Below, one piece after another: positions 54,644 through 63,563 of a stretch of DNA of 64,000 nucleotides. The notes beneath the pieces are model-generated. The model saw nothing but the letters and a program-made list of their open reading frames with translations. It made no database searches and was not told where the DNA came from. The stretch spans positions 62,001 to 126,000 of the forward strand of contig CAIVVT010000091.1 of the NCBI GenBank assembly GCA_903909435.1, given 5' to 3'. The first letter of the stretch is position 1; each line of letters begins with the position of its first letter. The stretch comes from an uncultured Acidobacteriia bacterium (GTDB taxonomy: Bacteria > Acidobacteriota > Terriglobia > Bryobacterales > Bryobacteraceae). The position numbers and the translations under genes are program-made.

Positions 54644-55963
54644 ATGTTCAGCGAGAAACCTGCGGAAGTACTAGTCGCTGGCGCCGGGCCGGTCGGGCTG
54701 TTTACGGCGCTTTCGCTTGCCCGGCGAGGCGTGGGGGTGCGCGTTGTCGACACTGGAGTCTGGGCCTGCACGCACAGTTACGCGCTGGCCCTGCATCCGC
54801 AGACCCTCCCTTTATTTGAGGAATTAGGGCTGCTCGACGAGGTGCTGGCGCAGAGCTGCCTGGTGCAAAGCGTGGCGCTGGCCGATGCCAGCGGACCGCG
54901 CGCCCGGCTCGCACTCGGCGTGGACTATCCGGAGGAGTCCCTGGCCGTAATTCGCCAGGAGGCACTCGAGGGGTTGCTCGAGCGCGCCCTGGCAAAACAC
55001 GACGTCTACGTGGAGTGGCGTCATGAAGTGGATGGCCTGGAGCAAGGTACGGACTGGGTGCGCGCCAGCATCGATCGCTACGAGAAAGAAAGCCGGGGCT
55101 ATATTGTCGCGCACACGGAATGGGTGGTCGCCGGGTCTGCCACGACTGAGTTCCAATACGTTGTCGGCGCGGATGGCTACAATTCGCGCGTTCGGCGGGC
55201 ACTGGGCTACGACTTCCCCGAGGTCGGAGCGCCGCAGTATTTTGCCGTGTTCGAATTGTCCACGGACGCTGAGTTGAAGCACGAGATGAGCGTGGTCTTC
55301 GGCGACGGCACCGCCAACGTGCTGTGGCCTTTGCCGGACGGCGACTGCCGTTGGAGCTTCCTGCTCCCCGACCATCGCGATCCAAGCGTCGAAGGCATCA
55401 AGAACGTGCTGGAGAGTTCCGGGTTCGGACACTTTCCGACGGAGCGCAGCAAGGATCGGGTCCCGAGTTCAGAGGGCACCCATGACGACATCCTGAGTGA
55501 GGCAAGCCTCAAGCAGTTGCTCGCGGCGCGCGCCCCCTGGTTCGACGCCAATATTACGGCGATCAAATGGCGCAGTGTGGTCCGGTTTGAACGGCGCATG
55601 GCGAGCGGCTTCGGCCACGGACGACTGTGGCTGGCCGGCGATTCGGCCCACTTGACGGGACCCGTCGGCGTGCAGAGCATGAACGCCGGTCTGGCTGAAG
55701 CCCGCGACCTGGCTTTCGTGCTGGCTTGTATCCTGAAGGACGGTGAGCCGACTTCATTGCTGGAGGGGTACAGCCAAAGATCTCAGGCCGTCTGGGAACA
55801 GTTGCACGGTGAGGCTGGAGTGCTTCAGCCCGGTCCCGAGGCAGACCCCTGGGTCGCCGCGCACGCACTGGAATTGCAGTCGTGCCTGCCGGCCACCGGC
55901 CAGCGTCTGAGCGCCATGGCCGCTCAGCTGGGCCTGCAGTTCGCCGCTCCCGTTCTGAAGTAG
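54644..55963 (+). CDS. FAD-dependent monooxygenase (PHBH/TetX type)
   Basis: About 439 aa from the ATG at 54644, nine bases after AAGGAG (the ATG at 54635 overlaps that site). FAD-binding motif VLVAGAGPVGLFTALSLARR, the DG motif VVGADGYNSRVRRALG and the GD motif LWLAGDSAHLTGPVGVQSMN are complete, in the order of the class A flavin monooxygenases that hydroxylate phenols or polyketides using NAD(P)H. Substrate is not evident and neighbours give no pathway. Confidence 0.88.
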   Translation: MFSEKPAEVLVAGAGPVGLFTALSLARRGVGVRVVDTGVWACTHSYALALHPQTLPLFEELGLLDEVLAQSCLVQSVALADASGPRARLALGVDYPEESLAVIRQEALEGLLERALAKHDVYVEWRHEVDGLEQGTDWVRASIDRYEKESRGYIVAHTEWVVAGSATTEFQYVVGADGYNSRVRRALGYDFPEVGAPQYFAVFELSTDAELKHEMSVVFGDGTANVLWPLPDGDCRWSFLLPDHRDPSVEGIKNVLESSGFGHFPTERSKDRVPSSEGTHDDILSEASLKQLLAARAPWFDANITAIKWRSVVRFERRMASGFGHGRLWLAGDSAHLTGPVGVQSMNAGLAEARDLAFVLACILKDGEPTSLLEGYSQRSQAVWEQLHGEAGVLQPGPEADPWVAAHALELQSCLPATGQRLSAMAAQLGLQFAAPVLK

Positions 55964-55977
55964 AGCCGGGCCGCGGG

Positions 55978-56487
55978 CTAATCCCGGGCCAGGGCCACGT
56001 AGACGGCGGTAGGCACCACGAAGACCAGCGCGATCAGTCCCAGAACCAGTGCGCCGTGCTCCGCGAAAAGTGCGGTGACCGCAGTGGCCAATGCCGCCGC
56101 GTCGAAGCCGGATGCGTTCGAAGCGAAGTGCTTAAGCAGGGCTTGAAACCAGGTCGAGGTCGCCCCGAAGCACGCTCCCAGCAATCCAACCGCACAGGCG
56201 AATGCGACCACCTGAACCGCGGTGATGGGACGACCTGCGGCCCGGACTGCCTCGCGTCTGGCTCGCAGCTGCGACTGCCACCAGACCCGGCTGGCATCGG
56301 GTACTTCGGCGCTGGCGCGCAGCTCGTCCAGCGATCCGTCCAGCGCTACGGCCACGGTCACCGCTTCAGAGCAAATCGGGCACGACGCGACGTGGGCGCG
56401 CAGTTCGGCGTCCGCCTGCGCGGGCCAGCGGGAGTGCAGCACGGCCGTCAGAACATCAGGTTCGAATTGGCATTCACCAGGGTTCAT
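55978..56487 (-). CDS. Zinc-type anti-sigma factor, membrane bound
   Basis: A 169-aa protein; GGGGAGC precedes the ATG at 56487, which overlaps the stop of the sigma gene by ATGA. The ZAS zinc-binding motif HVASCPIC (HxxxCxxC, about 32-39) is intact, followed by two membrane segments (about 90-115 and 145-167). It would hold the ECF sigma factor at the membrane and release it on a signal, possibly redox or envelope stress. Confidence 0.85.
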   Translation of the reverse strand: MNPGECQFEPDVLTAVLHSRWPAQADAELRAHVASCPICSEAVTVAVALDGSLDELRASAEVPDASRVWWQSQLRARREAVRAAGRPITAVQVVAFACAVGLLGACFGATSTWFQALLKHFASNASGFDAAALATAVTALFAEHGALVLGLIALVFVVPTAVYVALARD

Positions 56488-57080
56488 GCTTTGCTCCCCT
56501 CCGGCTTGCGTCCCAACAACGCCGCCAGCTTCTGTCGTGCGCGAAACAACATCGGCTTCAAACTGGAGACACGCATGCCGAGCGCGCCCGCGATCTCGTC
56601 GTGGGAGGCCCCTTCGGCGTAGGCCAGCCATAACATGGCCCGTTCGCGCGGTTTCAGACCCTGCAGCGCCCGTGTGACGTCGGCACTGCGCTCGGTCGCA
56701 CCGGCCTGATCGTGGGTGGAGACGTTCTCGATATCTTCGCCTTCGGAAATCAGCGGGGCGCGGATGAGCTTCCGGCGGCGGGCGTCGTGCGCCAGATTGG
56801 TGGCAATGCGATACAACGAGTTGCGCCGGTGCGTTTCGCTTTCGTGGCTCGCGTCCGCGCGCAGGAAACGATAGAACGTCTCTTGTAGCAGGTCGTCGGC
56901 CTGTTCCCGATTGCCGGTGACGCGGGCCAGGTATGCCCATAGCCCGCGTGCCGTGCGGTCATAAAACCCCCGGAAAGCGTCCTCGTCCATTACGAATTCC
57001 GTGGCGGCATCGGCCATAGCGTCGGTGCGGCTGAGATCGTTGAAAGTCGTATCACGGAACATAGGAGAGCGCTTCGTCAT
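56484..57080 (-). CDS. ECF-type RNA polymerase sigma factor
   Basis: A 198-aa sigma-70 family ECF factor. Region 2 (about 32-100; FYDRTARGLWAYLARVTGN, ADDLLQETFYRFLR) binds the -10 element and region 4 (about 135-185; LKPRERAMLWLAYAEGASHD and EIAGALGMRVSSLKPMLFRA) the -35 element. It is followed directly by its ZAS anti-sigma (ATGA overlap) and preceded by a membrane protein six bases upstream, forming a three-gene operon that may be autoregulated from the 57975-58398 region. Confidence 0.93.
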   Translation of the reverse strand: MTKRSPMFRDTTFNDLSRTDAMADAATEFVMDEDAFRGFYDRTARGLWAYLARVTGNREQADDLLQETFYRFLRADASHESETHRRNSLYRIATNLAHDARRRKLIRAPLISEGEDIENVSTHDQAGATERSADVTRALQGLKPRERAMLWLAYAEGASHDEIAGALGMRVSSLKPMLFRARQKLAALLGRKPEGSKA

Positions 57081-57086
57081 CCGCGT

Positions 57087-57974
57087 CTAGGAGTTCGGCT
57101 GTTCGGGCCGGGGAGCCGGCGGCCGTTCGATCAGTCCCAGACGCTGGGAGATCACATAGGATATGATCGCCGAAACCACGAATCCAATGCCGAGCGCAAG
57201 CGCCAGCACCCCCAGCGCCTGCAGCGGTTGGGCCGCCTCATCCCGCACCCGTCCGCCCACAATGTGGAATCCGATGCCTCCAGCCATCAGCACCATTCCG
57301 CCTTGCAGCGACCATAGAATCCGTCCCAAAGGCGCGCCCACACTGCGCGGGGCGACGTCGAGTTTGATCGGTGAGGATTCGAGGAACTTCGCCCCGGCCG
57401 GCGATTGGATATAGGCCAGCAAGTCTTCGTTCGCCGTAAACCGGTCCAGCAGTTTCGTATGGACGTCGGTCTGCACCTTGGCCAGGCGAACCCAGCGTCG
57501 ATAGTCGATCAGCGTCCGGATCAGCCAGATCAGGAGTCCGGTTGCCAGTGCGAAGCCCGCGAAGATACCGCTGGTTTGGTAAACCTCCCTCCAGACCTCC
57601 AGAACTTGGCTCTTGTGGTCCTGGGGGGGGCGCGGAGGCCCGCCGACATAGAATGTCGGGTCTCGCGCAATCTCGGGATGCGCCGCCAGGAAGCCCACCA
57701 GGCCCGGGTACGGGGCAAGAAACGCCTGGTTGCCCAGCAGCGTTGGATCCAGCGTGAGAACGCCCTTCATCGTGGGCGGGTAATGCTGGAACAGGCGCTC
57801 CAGTTCTTCCTTCGTCCGTTCGGCGTCCTGCGGTTCAATCGTCACGATGGAACGCGCCGGCGCGGCAGTCGCAGTGTCTCTTACTGCCTGGGCCCGGCCG
57901 GGGGTCGGAATCATCACCCCAAGGCAAGCAGCCAGCGTCCCCACCATCAAAGCACTGCCGGATTTCGTCCGCAT
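57087..57974 (-). CDS. Membrane protein encoded with the ECF sigma factor
   Basis: A 295-aa protein with a signal peptide (cut near GRAQAV), a periplasmic region (about 30-130, Pro-rich GGPPRPPQD), a membrane segment (about 138-158), a helical stretch and two further membrane segments (about 222-240 and 250-272). GAGGAAAT precedes the ATG. No known domain. As first gene of the operon with sigma and anti-sigma it could be the sensor or the sigma target (inference). Confidence 0.75.
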   Translation of the reverse strand: MRTKSGSALMVGTLAACLGVMIPTPGRAQAVRDTATAAPARSIVTIEPQDAERTKEELERLFQHYPPTMKGVLTLDPTLLGNQAFLAPYPGLVGFLAAHPEIARDPTFYVGGPPRPPQDHKSQVLEVWREVYQTSGIFAGFALATGLLIWLIRTLIDYRRWVRLAKVQTDVHTKLLDRFTANEDLLAYIQSPAGAKFLESSPIKLDVAPRSVGAPLGRILWSLQGGMVLMAGGIGFHIVGGRVRDEAAQPLQALGVLALALGIGFVVSAIISYVISQRLGLIERPPAPRPEQPNS

Positions 57975-58398
57975 GATTTCGTATTTCCTCTCTGCCTACT
58001 AGTTACGCCACTCGGGCTGAGGGGTTAACACGGTGAGCGGCAAATCGAAGCGGATGCGAATCGGCGCAGCTTGTGCACCTGCGGGGGGCAAGCCGCCTCT
58101 ATAGCCTGCAACTGGCCGTTCAGCGCCGGCAGCCAGCCGCGCCGCGCACGACAACACCACGCCCCTCCGCCCAGACGGAGTGCCGCTGTATGACGCCAGC
58201 CTCAATAATCGCGCGACAAAGCTCGCCTGTCGCTGGCCGGTGGCTGAACGGCCAGCCGGCTGAGTCTGGGCGGAATCGCGGTTTTAAATTATTGAATTAT
58301 AACGACCTGTTCGTTTCGAGAACAGCTGATCCCGACCGTTCTCGGCGCTAGCCGAAGCACGTCAGGTTGGACAATTCAGTGGAGCAGGAGGCTCGCGC
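57975..58398. other. Upstream region of the sigma-factor operon
   Basis: 424 bases without a gene. An AT-rich stretch (58281-58302) contains ATTATA (58296-58301), a perfect -10 TATAAT on the leftward strand, but with only a poor -35 and about 320 bases from the next gene, so it is weak evidence for a promoter. Otherwise I see nothing I can name. Confidence 0.4.
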
Positions 58399-59442
58399 CT
58401 ATTTGCTTTCGAAGCCGGGAGCCAGCTTGATGGCGAGGTAGTTAACCACCTGCACTTCGTTGCGGCAGGCTTCCATATAGGCGCCTCGCAGCAGTTGTTC
58501 TTTCCTGGTGCGCAACTCCTCCCGAATGCTCTGCTGAACTTTCGGGTCGTTGAGATCCCTCTGGCCCGCCTCTTCCCGCTGCACCACCATGATGATGCGA
58601 TACGCGCCGCCGGCCTTAATGGGGGCCGAGAATTGCCCCGAAGGCAGGGTCAGGATCAGCTTGCGTATTTCCGGGTCGACCTTCTCTAGTGACGACTGGG
58701 GAATGAAGCCCATGTCGCCGCCATTTGGTGCGCTCTCGGGATCCTCCGAGAAGTTCTGCGCCAGCGCCGAAAATGGGTCGCCCTGCTTCAGCCGGGCTTC
58801 CAGCATCTGGATCTTCTTGCGGGCCTGGTCTTCGTTTTGAGCCTTGTCGCGCTTCAGGTTCTTCACGTCGGGCGCGGGCTGTGGGCTCACGACAATCTGA
58901 GCCACCCGATAGTTGTTGTCGCGGTAGTTGAAGGCAGCCTTGTTGGTGTTGTAGAAGTCACCTATGTCTTTATCGCTGATGATGATGCGCGAGAAGACTT
59001 CCTTGTTCAGCAGTTTCTCGGTGCTCAGATCTCGGCGCAGCTTGCCCTTCAGTTCGTCCACGGTCATGCCCCGGTCGTTCAACTGCTTTTGAAACTCCTC
59101 TTTCGTGTAAGGAGCCCGAATTTCATTGAACTTAGTGTCCACCTCGGCTTCGGTGGCGATCAGGCCGAGTTTCTCGGCGCGCTGCAGCAACAGTTCTTCG
59201 TCGATCAGCGCCCGCAGCACGGTCAGCTTCTGGAACTGCACCTGATCGCTGGAAACGGCGTCAGGCTGGTTGGGGAACTGCCACTTGAGCTGCTTATCCA
59301 CATCCACGTACATGATCGCGTGGCCATTCACGGCCGCCGCCACATTGGCGGGTGCCGTCTTCTTGCAGGCTGGCAATATCGCGAACGCGGCCACGATGCC
59401 GGAAAAGAGGAGTGTAGAGCGAAGAGACATGGACCTTGTCAT
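58399..59442 (-). CDS. Parvulin-type peptidyl-prolyl isomerase lipoprotein (SurA/PrsA-like)
   Basis: About 347 aa from ATG 59442 (59430 is an alternative). The lipoprotein signal ends in AILPACKK. A SurA N-domain-like helical region (about 40-170) precedes a parvulin domain (about 180-295; AQNFSEDPESAPNGGDMGFI, LPSGQFSAPIKAGGAYRIIM). The chaperone would assist outer-membrane or secreted proteins in the periplasm. It lies 132 bases downstream of fabD on the same strand. Confidence 0.88.
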   Translation of the reverse strand: MTRSMSLRSTLLFSGIVAAFAILPACKKTAPANVAAAVNGHAIMYVDVDKQLKWQFPNQPDAVSSDQVQFQKLTVLRALIDEELLLQRAEKLGLIATEAEVDTKFNEIRAPYTKEEFQKQLNDRGMTVDELKGKLRRDLSTEKLLNKEVFSRIIISDKDIGDFYNTNKAAFNYRDNNYRVAQIVVSPQPAPDVKNLKRDKAQNEDQARKKIQMLEARLKQGDPFSALAQNFSEDPESAPNGGDMGFIPQSSLEKVDPEIRKLILTLPSGQFSAPIKAGGAYRIIMVVQREEAGQRDLNDPKVQQSIREELRTRKEQLLRGAYMEACRNEVQVVNYLAIKLAPGFESK

Positions 59443-59574
59443 TGTACTCAAGCCCGGGTCAACGCACCGGGCATTCCGATCGCCAGAACTTCGACGCGAA
59501 TCCGCGCCCTAGTCCCGGCAAACACCTTGCACACCGCCACGGCATGCAACTTTGGCGCGACAACCACGCCCATC

Positions 59575-60507
59575 CTAAGCGAGCAATTCACGAACCTTCT
59601 CGAGATCGGCGGGCTCTCCGAACCTGGCGGACCGCCGCGTCGCGTCGATGTTCTTAAGCAACCCGCACAGTACCGCGCCGGCTCCAATCTCGACGTAGCG
59701 CTCGACGCCGGCACCGATCAGATTCCGCATGATGTTGAGCCACAGCACGCTTCCCGGCACCTGGTGGAACAGCCCCTGGCGAGCCTCAGCTCCGGTGCGA
59801 ATGATCTCGGCCCGCCAGTTGTTGACCAGCGGAATCTCCAGATCGGCGAATTCGATGGCGTCGAGGTCCACCTTCAGCCTCAGCTGTGCAGGCTCCATCA
59901 ACGCGCAGTGGAAGGGAGCGCTGACGGGCAGGATTACCGTCCGCTTGGCACCGGCTGCCTTCGCCAGTTCGACCGCCCGGTTGACCGCCCCGGTGTGCCC
60001 GGCGATAACCACCTGGTCCGGTGAGTTGAAATTGGCTGCGCTGACTATCTCGCCTTGCGCCGCTTCTTTGAGCACGCCGTCCAATTTCTCCAGCGGCATC
60101 CGCAGAATGGCCGCCATCGCGCCGACGCCGGCCGGCACTGCCTCCTGCATGTATTGGCCGCGGTGGCGAACCAGTCGCACGGCGTTGGCGAAGCTCAGCG
60201 AACCCGCGGCTACCAGGGCCGAGAACTCGCCCAGGCTATGTCCAGCGACGTACGCCGGGCGGTAGCCAAGTTCCTTCAGCACGCGCCATGCGGCGACCGA
60301 AACGGTCAGCAAAGCCGGCTGCGTGTTTGCTGTCAGCTTAAGCTGGTCGTCCGGGCCTTCGAAACACAACCGCGAGATCGAAAAGCCGAGCGCGTCGTCC
60401 GCTTCTTCAAAAACGGCCTTGGCGGCCGGATACGTGTCGGCCAGAGCCTTGCCCATGCCTGTGGCTTGCGAGCCTTGGCCCGGGAATAGAAATGCAATTT
60501 GGGACAT
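59575..60507 (-). CDS. fabD: Malonyl-CoA:ACP transacylase
   Basis: A 310-aa cytoplasmic enzyme that loads malonate onto ACP for fatty acid synthesis. N-terminal FLFPGQGSQATGMGK, the nucleophile elbow GHSLGEFSAL, Arg in HRGQYMQ and catalytic His in VSAPFHCALM are all intact; length is typical. AAGAGG lies just before the ATG at 60507. Other fab genes are not beside it. Confidence 0.95.
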   Translation of the reverse strand: MSQIAFLFPGQGSQATGMGKALADTYPAAKAVFEEADDALGFSISRLCFEGPDDQLKLTANTQPALLTVSVAAWRVLKELGYRPAYVAGHSLGEFSALVAAGSLSFANAVRLVRHRGQYMQEAVPAGVGAMAAILRMPLEKLDGVLKEAAQGEIVSAANFNSPDQVVIAGHTGAVNRAVELAKAAGAKRTVILPVSAPFHCALMEPAQLRLKVDLDAIEFADLEIPLVNNWRAEIIRTGAEARQGLFHQVPGSVLWLNIMRNLIGAGVERYVEIGAGAVLCGLLKNIDATRRSARFGEPADLEKVRELLA

Positions 60508-60650
60508 CGGAACCTCTTAATTGTACGCCCCGCCCCGCGAAGCCCCAAGTTTTGCCGCATTTTATTGACCTTCGCCAAGTACCAGATGCGAGCGCACCGC
60601 TATCTGAGGCCGGGTCTCATCCTACCCTACAGCCGAGCGAGGGTGGCCCA

Positions 60651-60692
60651 GTTGCTCGTACCCGCACGTGGAACCGAAACCAGACGAGCAAC
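60651..60692. repeat. Inverted repeat between fabD and the zinc-ribbon gene
   Basis: The perfect 9-base arms GTTGCTCGT (60651-60659) and ACGAGCAAC (60684-60692) are separated by 24 bases. It lies in the 250-base divergent gap and could be a hairpin in the leader of the downstream gene or a regulator site. No coding sense on either strand. Confidence 0.4.
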
Positions 60693-60757
60693 AACTTGAA
60701 TTGACTTGTGCTGCGGGCTGGAGTTGACTGGTAACAGAGTCGGATCGCGATCAAATT

Positions 60758-60985
60758 ATGAAACGCAAGAAACCGGGGAATTCGCGTTTGGGGGCGGGAG
60801 CAGTTCGGCCCGAACCGGCGGAGACATCCGCGGTTGTCGCGCACAAAGCCGTGAAACGCGGCAAGTGCGTGATTTGCGGGGGCGATGTCGCGCCGTTTTC
60901 CACAGAAGCGCTGTGTTGGGTTTGCCGCCGCCTGAAGATCAGCGCCTGGCGGGAATCCGAAAACCAACCATCCATGCAGGAGTAG
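60758..60985 (+). CDS. Small zinc-ribbon protein
   Basis: A 75-aa basic protein with two CxxC knuckles, CVICGGDVAPFSTEALCWVC, 14 residues apart, typical of a single zinc ribbon. The N-terminal third is Lys/Arg/Ala-rich and probably disordered. It has no clear ribosome binding site, so its reality rests on the motif. It may bind nucleic acid or a protein partner. Confidence 0.55.
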   Translation: MKRKKPGNSRLGAGAVRPEPAETSAVVAHKAVKRGKCVICGGDVAPFSTEALCWVCRRLKISAWRESENQPSMQE

Positions 60986-61280
60986 CGCGGCTCCCGCATC
61001 AGCCTCTCAGCGCCTGGTTTCAGCCACTGAATCTGTCCCTGGGCACGCCTTCTGCGCGGTCTCCCGCAGTGCGAGTCGAACGAAGCTCTCGCCGGTTCCG
61101 CGCTCGTTTTGGGGTGAATTGCCCCTCCCTCGAATCTCCGCCGAAGCGAGACGTGGGTTGAATTTCCCACTATAATCAAGATTCAAAGGTCCAATTGCCT
61201 TTAATATGCGCAACTTGGCGCAGGACTAGGATCTGGACCGCGAATTGCATGTTGGCGGAAAGACTCGAAAAGGATCCTAT

Positions 61281-63503
61281 ATGGCGACTTCCCCATTGGC
61301 CAAGACCTACGAACCACTGAAAACGCTGCCCGGCGACGACGTCCGGCAGATTCTGTGGCGCTTCTCCGACCGTTTCGACCTCGCCATGCTGGTGCAATCC
61401 ACCCGCGCGGTCGCGCGCGGTCCGGTGGCCCGCCTGGTGGCTGCCGGCGGACGCCAGACGCACGACTGGACCGACGCGAAGAACGCCCTGCTCGCTGAAT
61501 TCGACAACTCCGGCATCACCGCCGCATACATGGACCCCGAAGAGGGCGGCTACCTGGAAGGCCCCAAGAACCTTGCGCTCGCGCTGATCGCCTACGAACT
61601 GGCGTGGGTGGATGCCGGCGCGGCAACCGGCTCGCTGGCCGGATGTCTCGCCCTGTCGCCGATCCACGAGCGCGGCACGCAGGAACAGAAAGACCATTAC
61701 ATGGGCCTCGCGGCTCCCGCCCCGGGCAAGACTCCCTGGCGCGGCGCGTTCGCCCTGACCGAACCGATTCCCTTCGTTGGCGTCGAGACCGGCATGCTTT
61801 CCGGACGCGTGCGCATCGTCGATTGGCCCGAGGGCGGCGAGCCGATGCTCGAGGTGACCAAGCGCGGCCGCTTCATCACCAACATGGGCTTCGCCAACTT
61901 CGTCACCGCCGCCGTGGATACCGACGACCCACGCTTTCAGGGTTCTTGCATGGTGATTCTCGAAGAAGGCGATCCGGGCATTTTCGACCGCGGCACGCCG
62001 ACCAAGAAGCTCGTCCATCAACTCTCCTCCACCTCCGATCCCGTGCTTCAGCTGCGCGTTCCTGCCTCCCGCATCGTGGGCGGATACAGCGTCGTGGACG
62101 GCCGCATCGTCCCCACCTACAACCATGGCGAGATCATCGAGGCCGTCTTCCGCCGCACGCGCGTCACGGTCGGCATCATGACTTCGGCCAAGCTGCTGTC
62201 GGCCATCGAACCGCTGATTCGCTACCATCGCGACCGCTTCCGTGGCTCCGGCACCGTGCCTCCGGGCTCGCCACGCTACGAATACGGGCTGCAGATGAAA
62301 GAAGACGTGACGCACCGCCTGCTCGACATCTGGGCCACGGGAGAAGCGTCCTGTTCGCTGGGCTTCGTTGCCGCACGCGTCTACGACCAACTCGATCCGA
62401 TCGAAAAAGAGAAGGACAAGGTGCTGGCCGAGGCCGGCATCAAGGGCTCCATGGCGGCCCTGAAGTATTTCAAGAAGCGCATCCCCGAGGCGCTGGAATT
62501 CCTCGACCTGGAATCGAAGGCCGGCTCGCTGCGCAACAAGGTCCGCTACCAGGCGCTCAAGGCCGATCCCGTCGTGCAGTACCTTGTGATCGACGCCCAG
62601 GCCAACGTGTTCTGCCCGGCCTGCAAACTGTGGAACACCGGCCACGGGTCGCAGGTAATGCGCGAAGCGGTCAGCTTGATGGGCGGCTACGGCATCACGG
62701 AAGACTGCCCCGGATTCCTGGGCTACAAGTGGATGGACACGCAGCTCGAAGCCACCTACGAGGGGCCCGAGGCAGTGCAGCGCCGCCAGCTCAGCATCAC
62801 GATGACGAACGAGGTGTTCCTGGCCCAGTTCCGTTCCTGGATCACCGAGATGCGGCGCCTGGCTTCGCACCAGCCGGCCTCCGGCGCATGCACCATCGCC
62901 TCGGCCATGGACCTGTGGCTGTGGACGCTGGAACACCTGCTGCACTCCGGCGACGCCGATGGGCAGAAGCTGTTCCACTCCAATCGCCAGGGTGTGACCT
63001 TCCCGATGGCCGACGCGCTGTGCTGGCTGCTCGCCTCGCGCCAGCAGATCCTGGATGTGCAGGCGCTGCGCGAACAGGGACCTCTGAATCCCGCCGTTGC
63101 CGACGGTCTGGAAGGCACGCTTACCTTCCTAAACGACCTGTGCCACATGCAAGCCGCCCGTTCCGCGGGCGAGGTTTCGAGGATCTGCTCCACGCTCGCC
63201 TACGGCTACCTGCGGCATCCGGGCTGGGATGGCGGCTGCAGTTCCTGCGTCCGCGAGGACGAGATTTTCGCGATCGAAAGCATGGTCCCCGGAGCCTCCG
63301 GTTTCTGCTCGGATTTCGTGCGCGAGGACGGGACTCACGATGCGAAGGCTGGTCCGTGCGTGCAGGCCGTGGGGCTGGGCGACTTCGTCAAACTGCGCAC
63401 CAAGCTCGACGGGTGCATGGCCGGTTCGATGCTGGCGCGCGACCGGGCCGCCGGGTCGATTCAGAAGGTCATGATTCCCGCGGCGCTCGATTATCCGCAG
63501 TAA
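61281..63503 (+). CDS. Acyl-CoA dehydrogenase family protein (large form)
   Basis: A 740-aa flavin dehydrogenase from ATG 61281 (AAAGGAT upstream); about 300 residues longer than ordinary acyl-CoA dehydrogenases because of a C-terminal helical extension after residue about 540. The middle domain has FALTEPIPFVGVETG (FAD-contacting) and the C-terminal domain HRDRF plus LMGGYGITEDCPG and ATYEGPEAVQ. The catalytic base is not certain: EGPEAVQ lies where YEGT-type motifs sit. It is followed 60 bases later by an ETF-quinone oxidoreductase-like gene, so electrons probably go to quinone. Substrate may be an unusual acyl-CoA. Confidence 0.85.
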   Translation: MATSPLAKTYEPLKTLPGDDVRQILWRFSDRFDLAMLVQSTRAVARGPVARLVAAGGRQTHDWTDAKNALLAEFDNSGITAAYMDPEEGGYLEGPKNLALALIAYELAWVDAGAATGSLAGCLALSPIHERGTQEQKDHYMGLAAPAPGKTPWRGAFALTEPIPFVGVETGMLSGRVRIVDWPEGGEPMLEVTKRGRFITNMGFANFVTAAVDTDDPRFQGSCMVILEEGDPGIFDRGTPTKKLVHQLSSTSDPVLQLRVPASRIVGGYSVVDGRIVPTYNHGEIIEAVFRRTRVTVGIMTSAKLLSAIEPLIRYHRDRFRGSGTVPPGSPRYEYGLQMKEDVTHRLLDIWATGEASCSLGFVAARVYDQLDPIEKEKDKVLAEAGIKGSMAALKYFKKRIPEALEFLDLESKAGSLRNKVRYQALKADPVVQYLVIDAQANVFCPACKLWNTGHGSQVMREAVSLMGGYGITEDCPGFLGYKWMDTQLEATYEGPEAVQRRQLSITMTNEVFLAQFRSWITEMRRLASHQPASGACTIASAMDLWLWTLEHLLHSGDADGQKLFHSNRQGVTFPMADALCWLLASRQQILDVQALREQGPLNPAVADGLEGTLTFLNDLCHMQAARSAGEVSRICSTLAYGYLRHPGWDGGCSSCVREDEIFAIESMVPGASGFCSDFVREDGTHDAKAGPCVQAVGLGDFVKLRTKLDGCMAGSMLARDRAAGSIQKVMIPAALDYPQ

Positions 63504-63563
63504 GTCTGAGCGCGCTCCGCACGCCGGAAGACGACCGGGAAGGGAATCGGGAGACCCGCCGCA

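Noticed and set aside
59452-59472. A GCCCGG/CCGGGC hairpin between fabD and the isomerase gene
   Set aside because: Only six pairs, nine-base loop and no T-tract; chance occurrence is likely.
60520-60548. A TTGGGG-17-TACAAT promoter-like pattern leftward, before fabD
   Set aside because: Its predicted start would fall inside or after the ribosome binding site of fabD, so it cannot serve that gene normally.
61041-61055. GGGCACG-N4-CTGCG, a sigma-54-like pattern upstream of the acyl-CoA dehydrogenase
   Set aside because: Spacing is right but the first base of the -24 element and the -12 element deviate, and it is over 200 bases from the gene.
61176-62978. A 600-codon leftward open frame
   Set aside because: Antisense to the acyl-CoA dehydrogenase; His/Gly/Asp-rich shadow without any domain.
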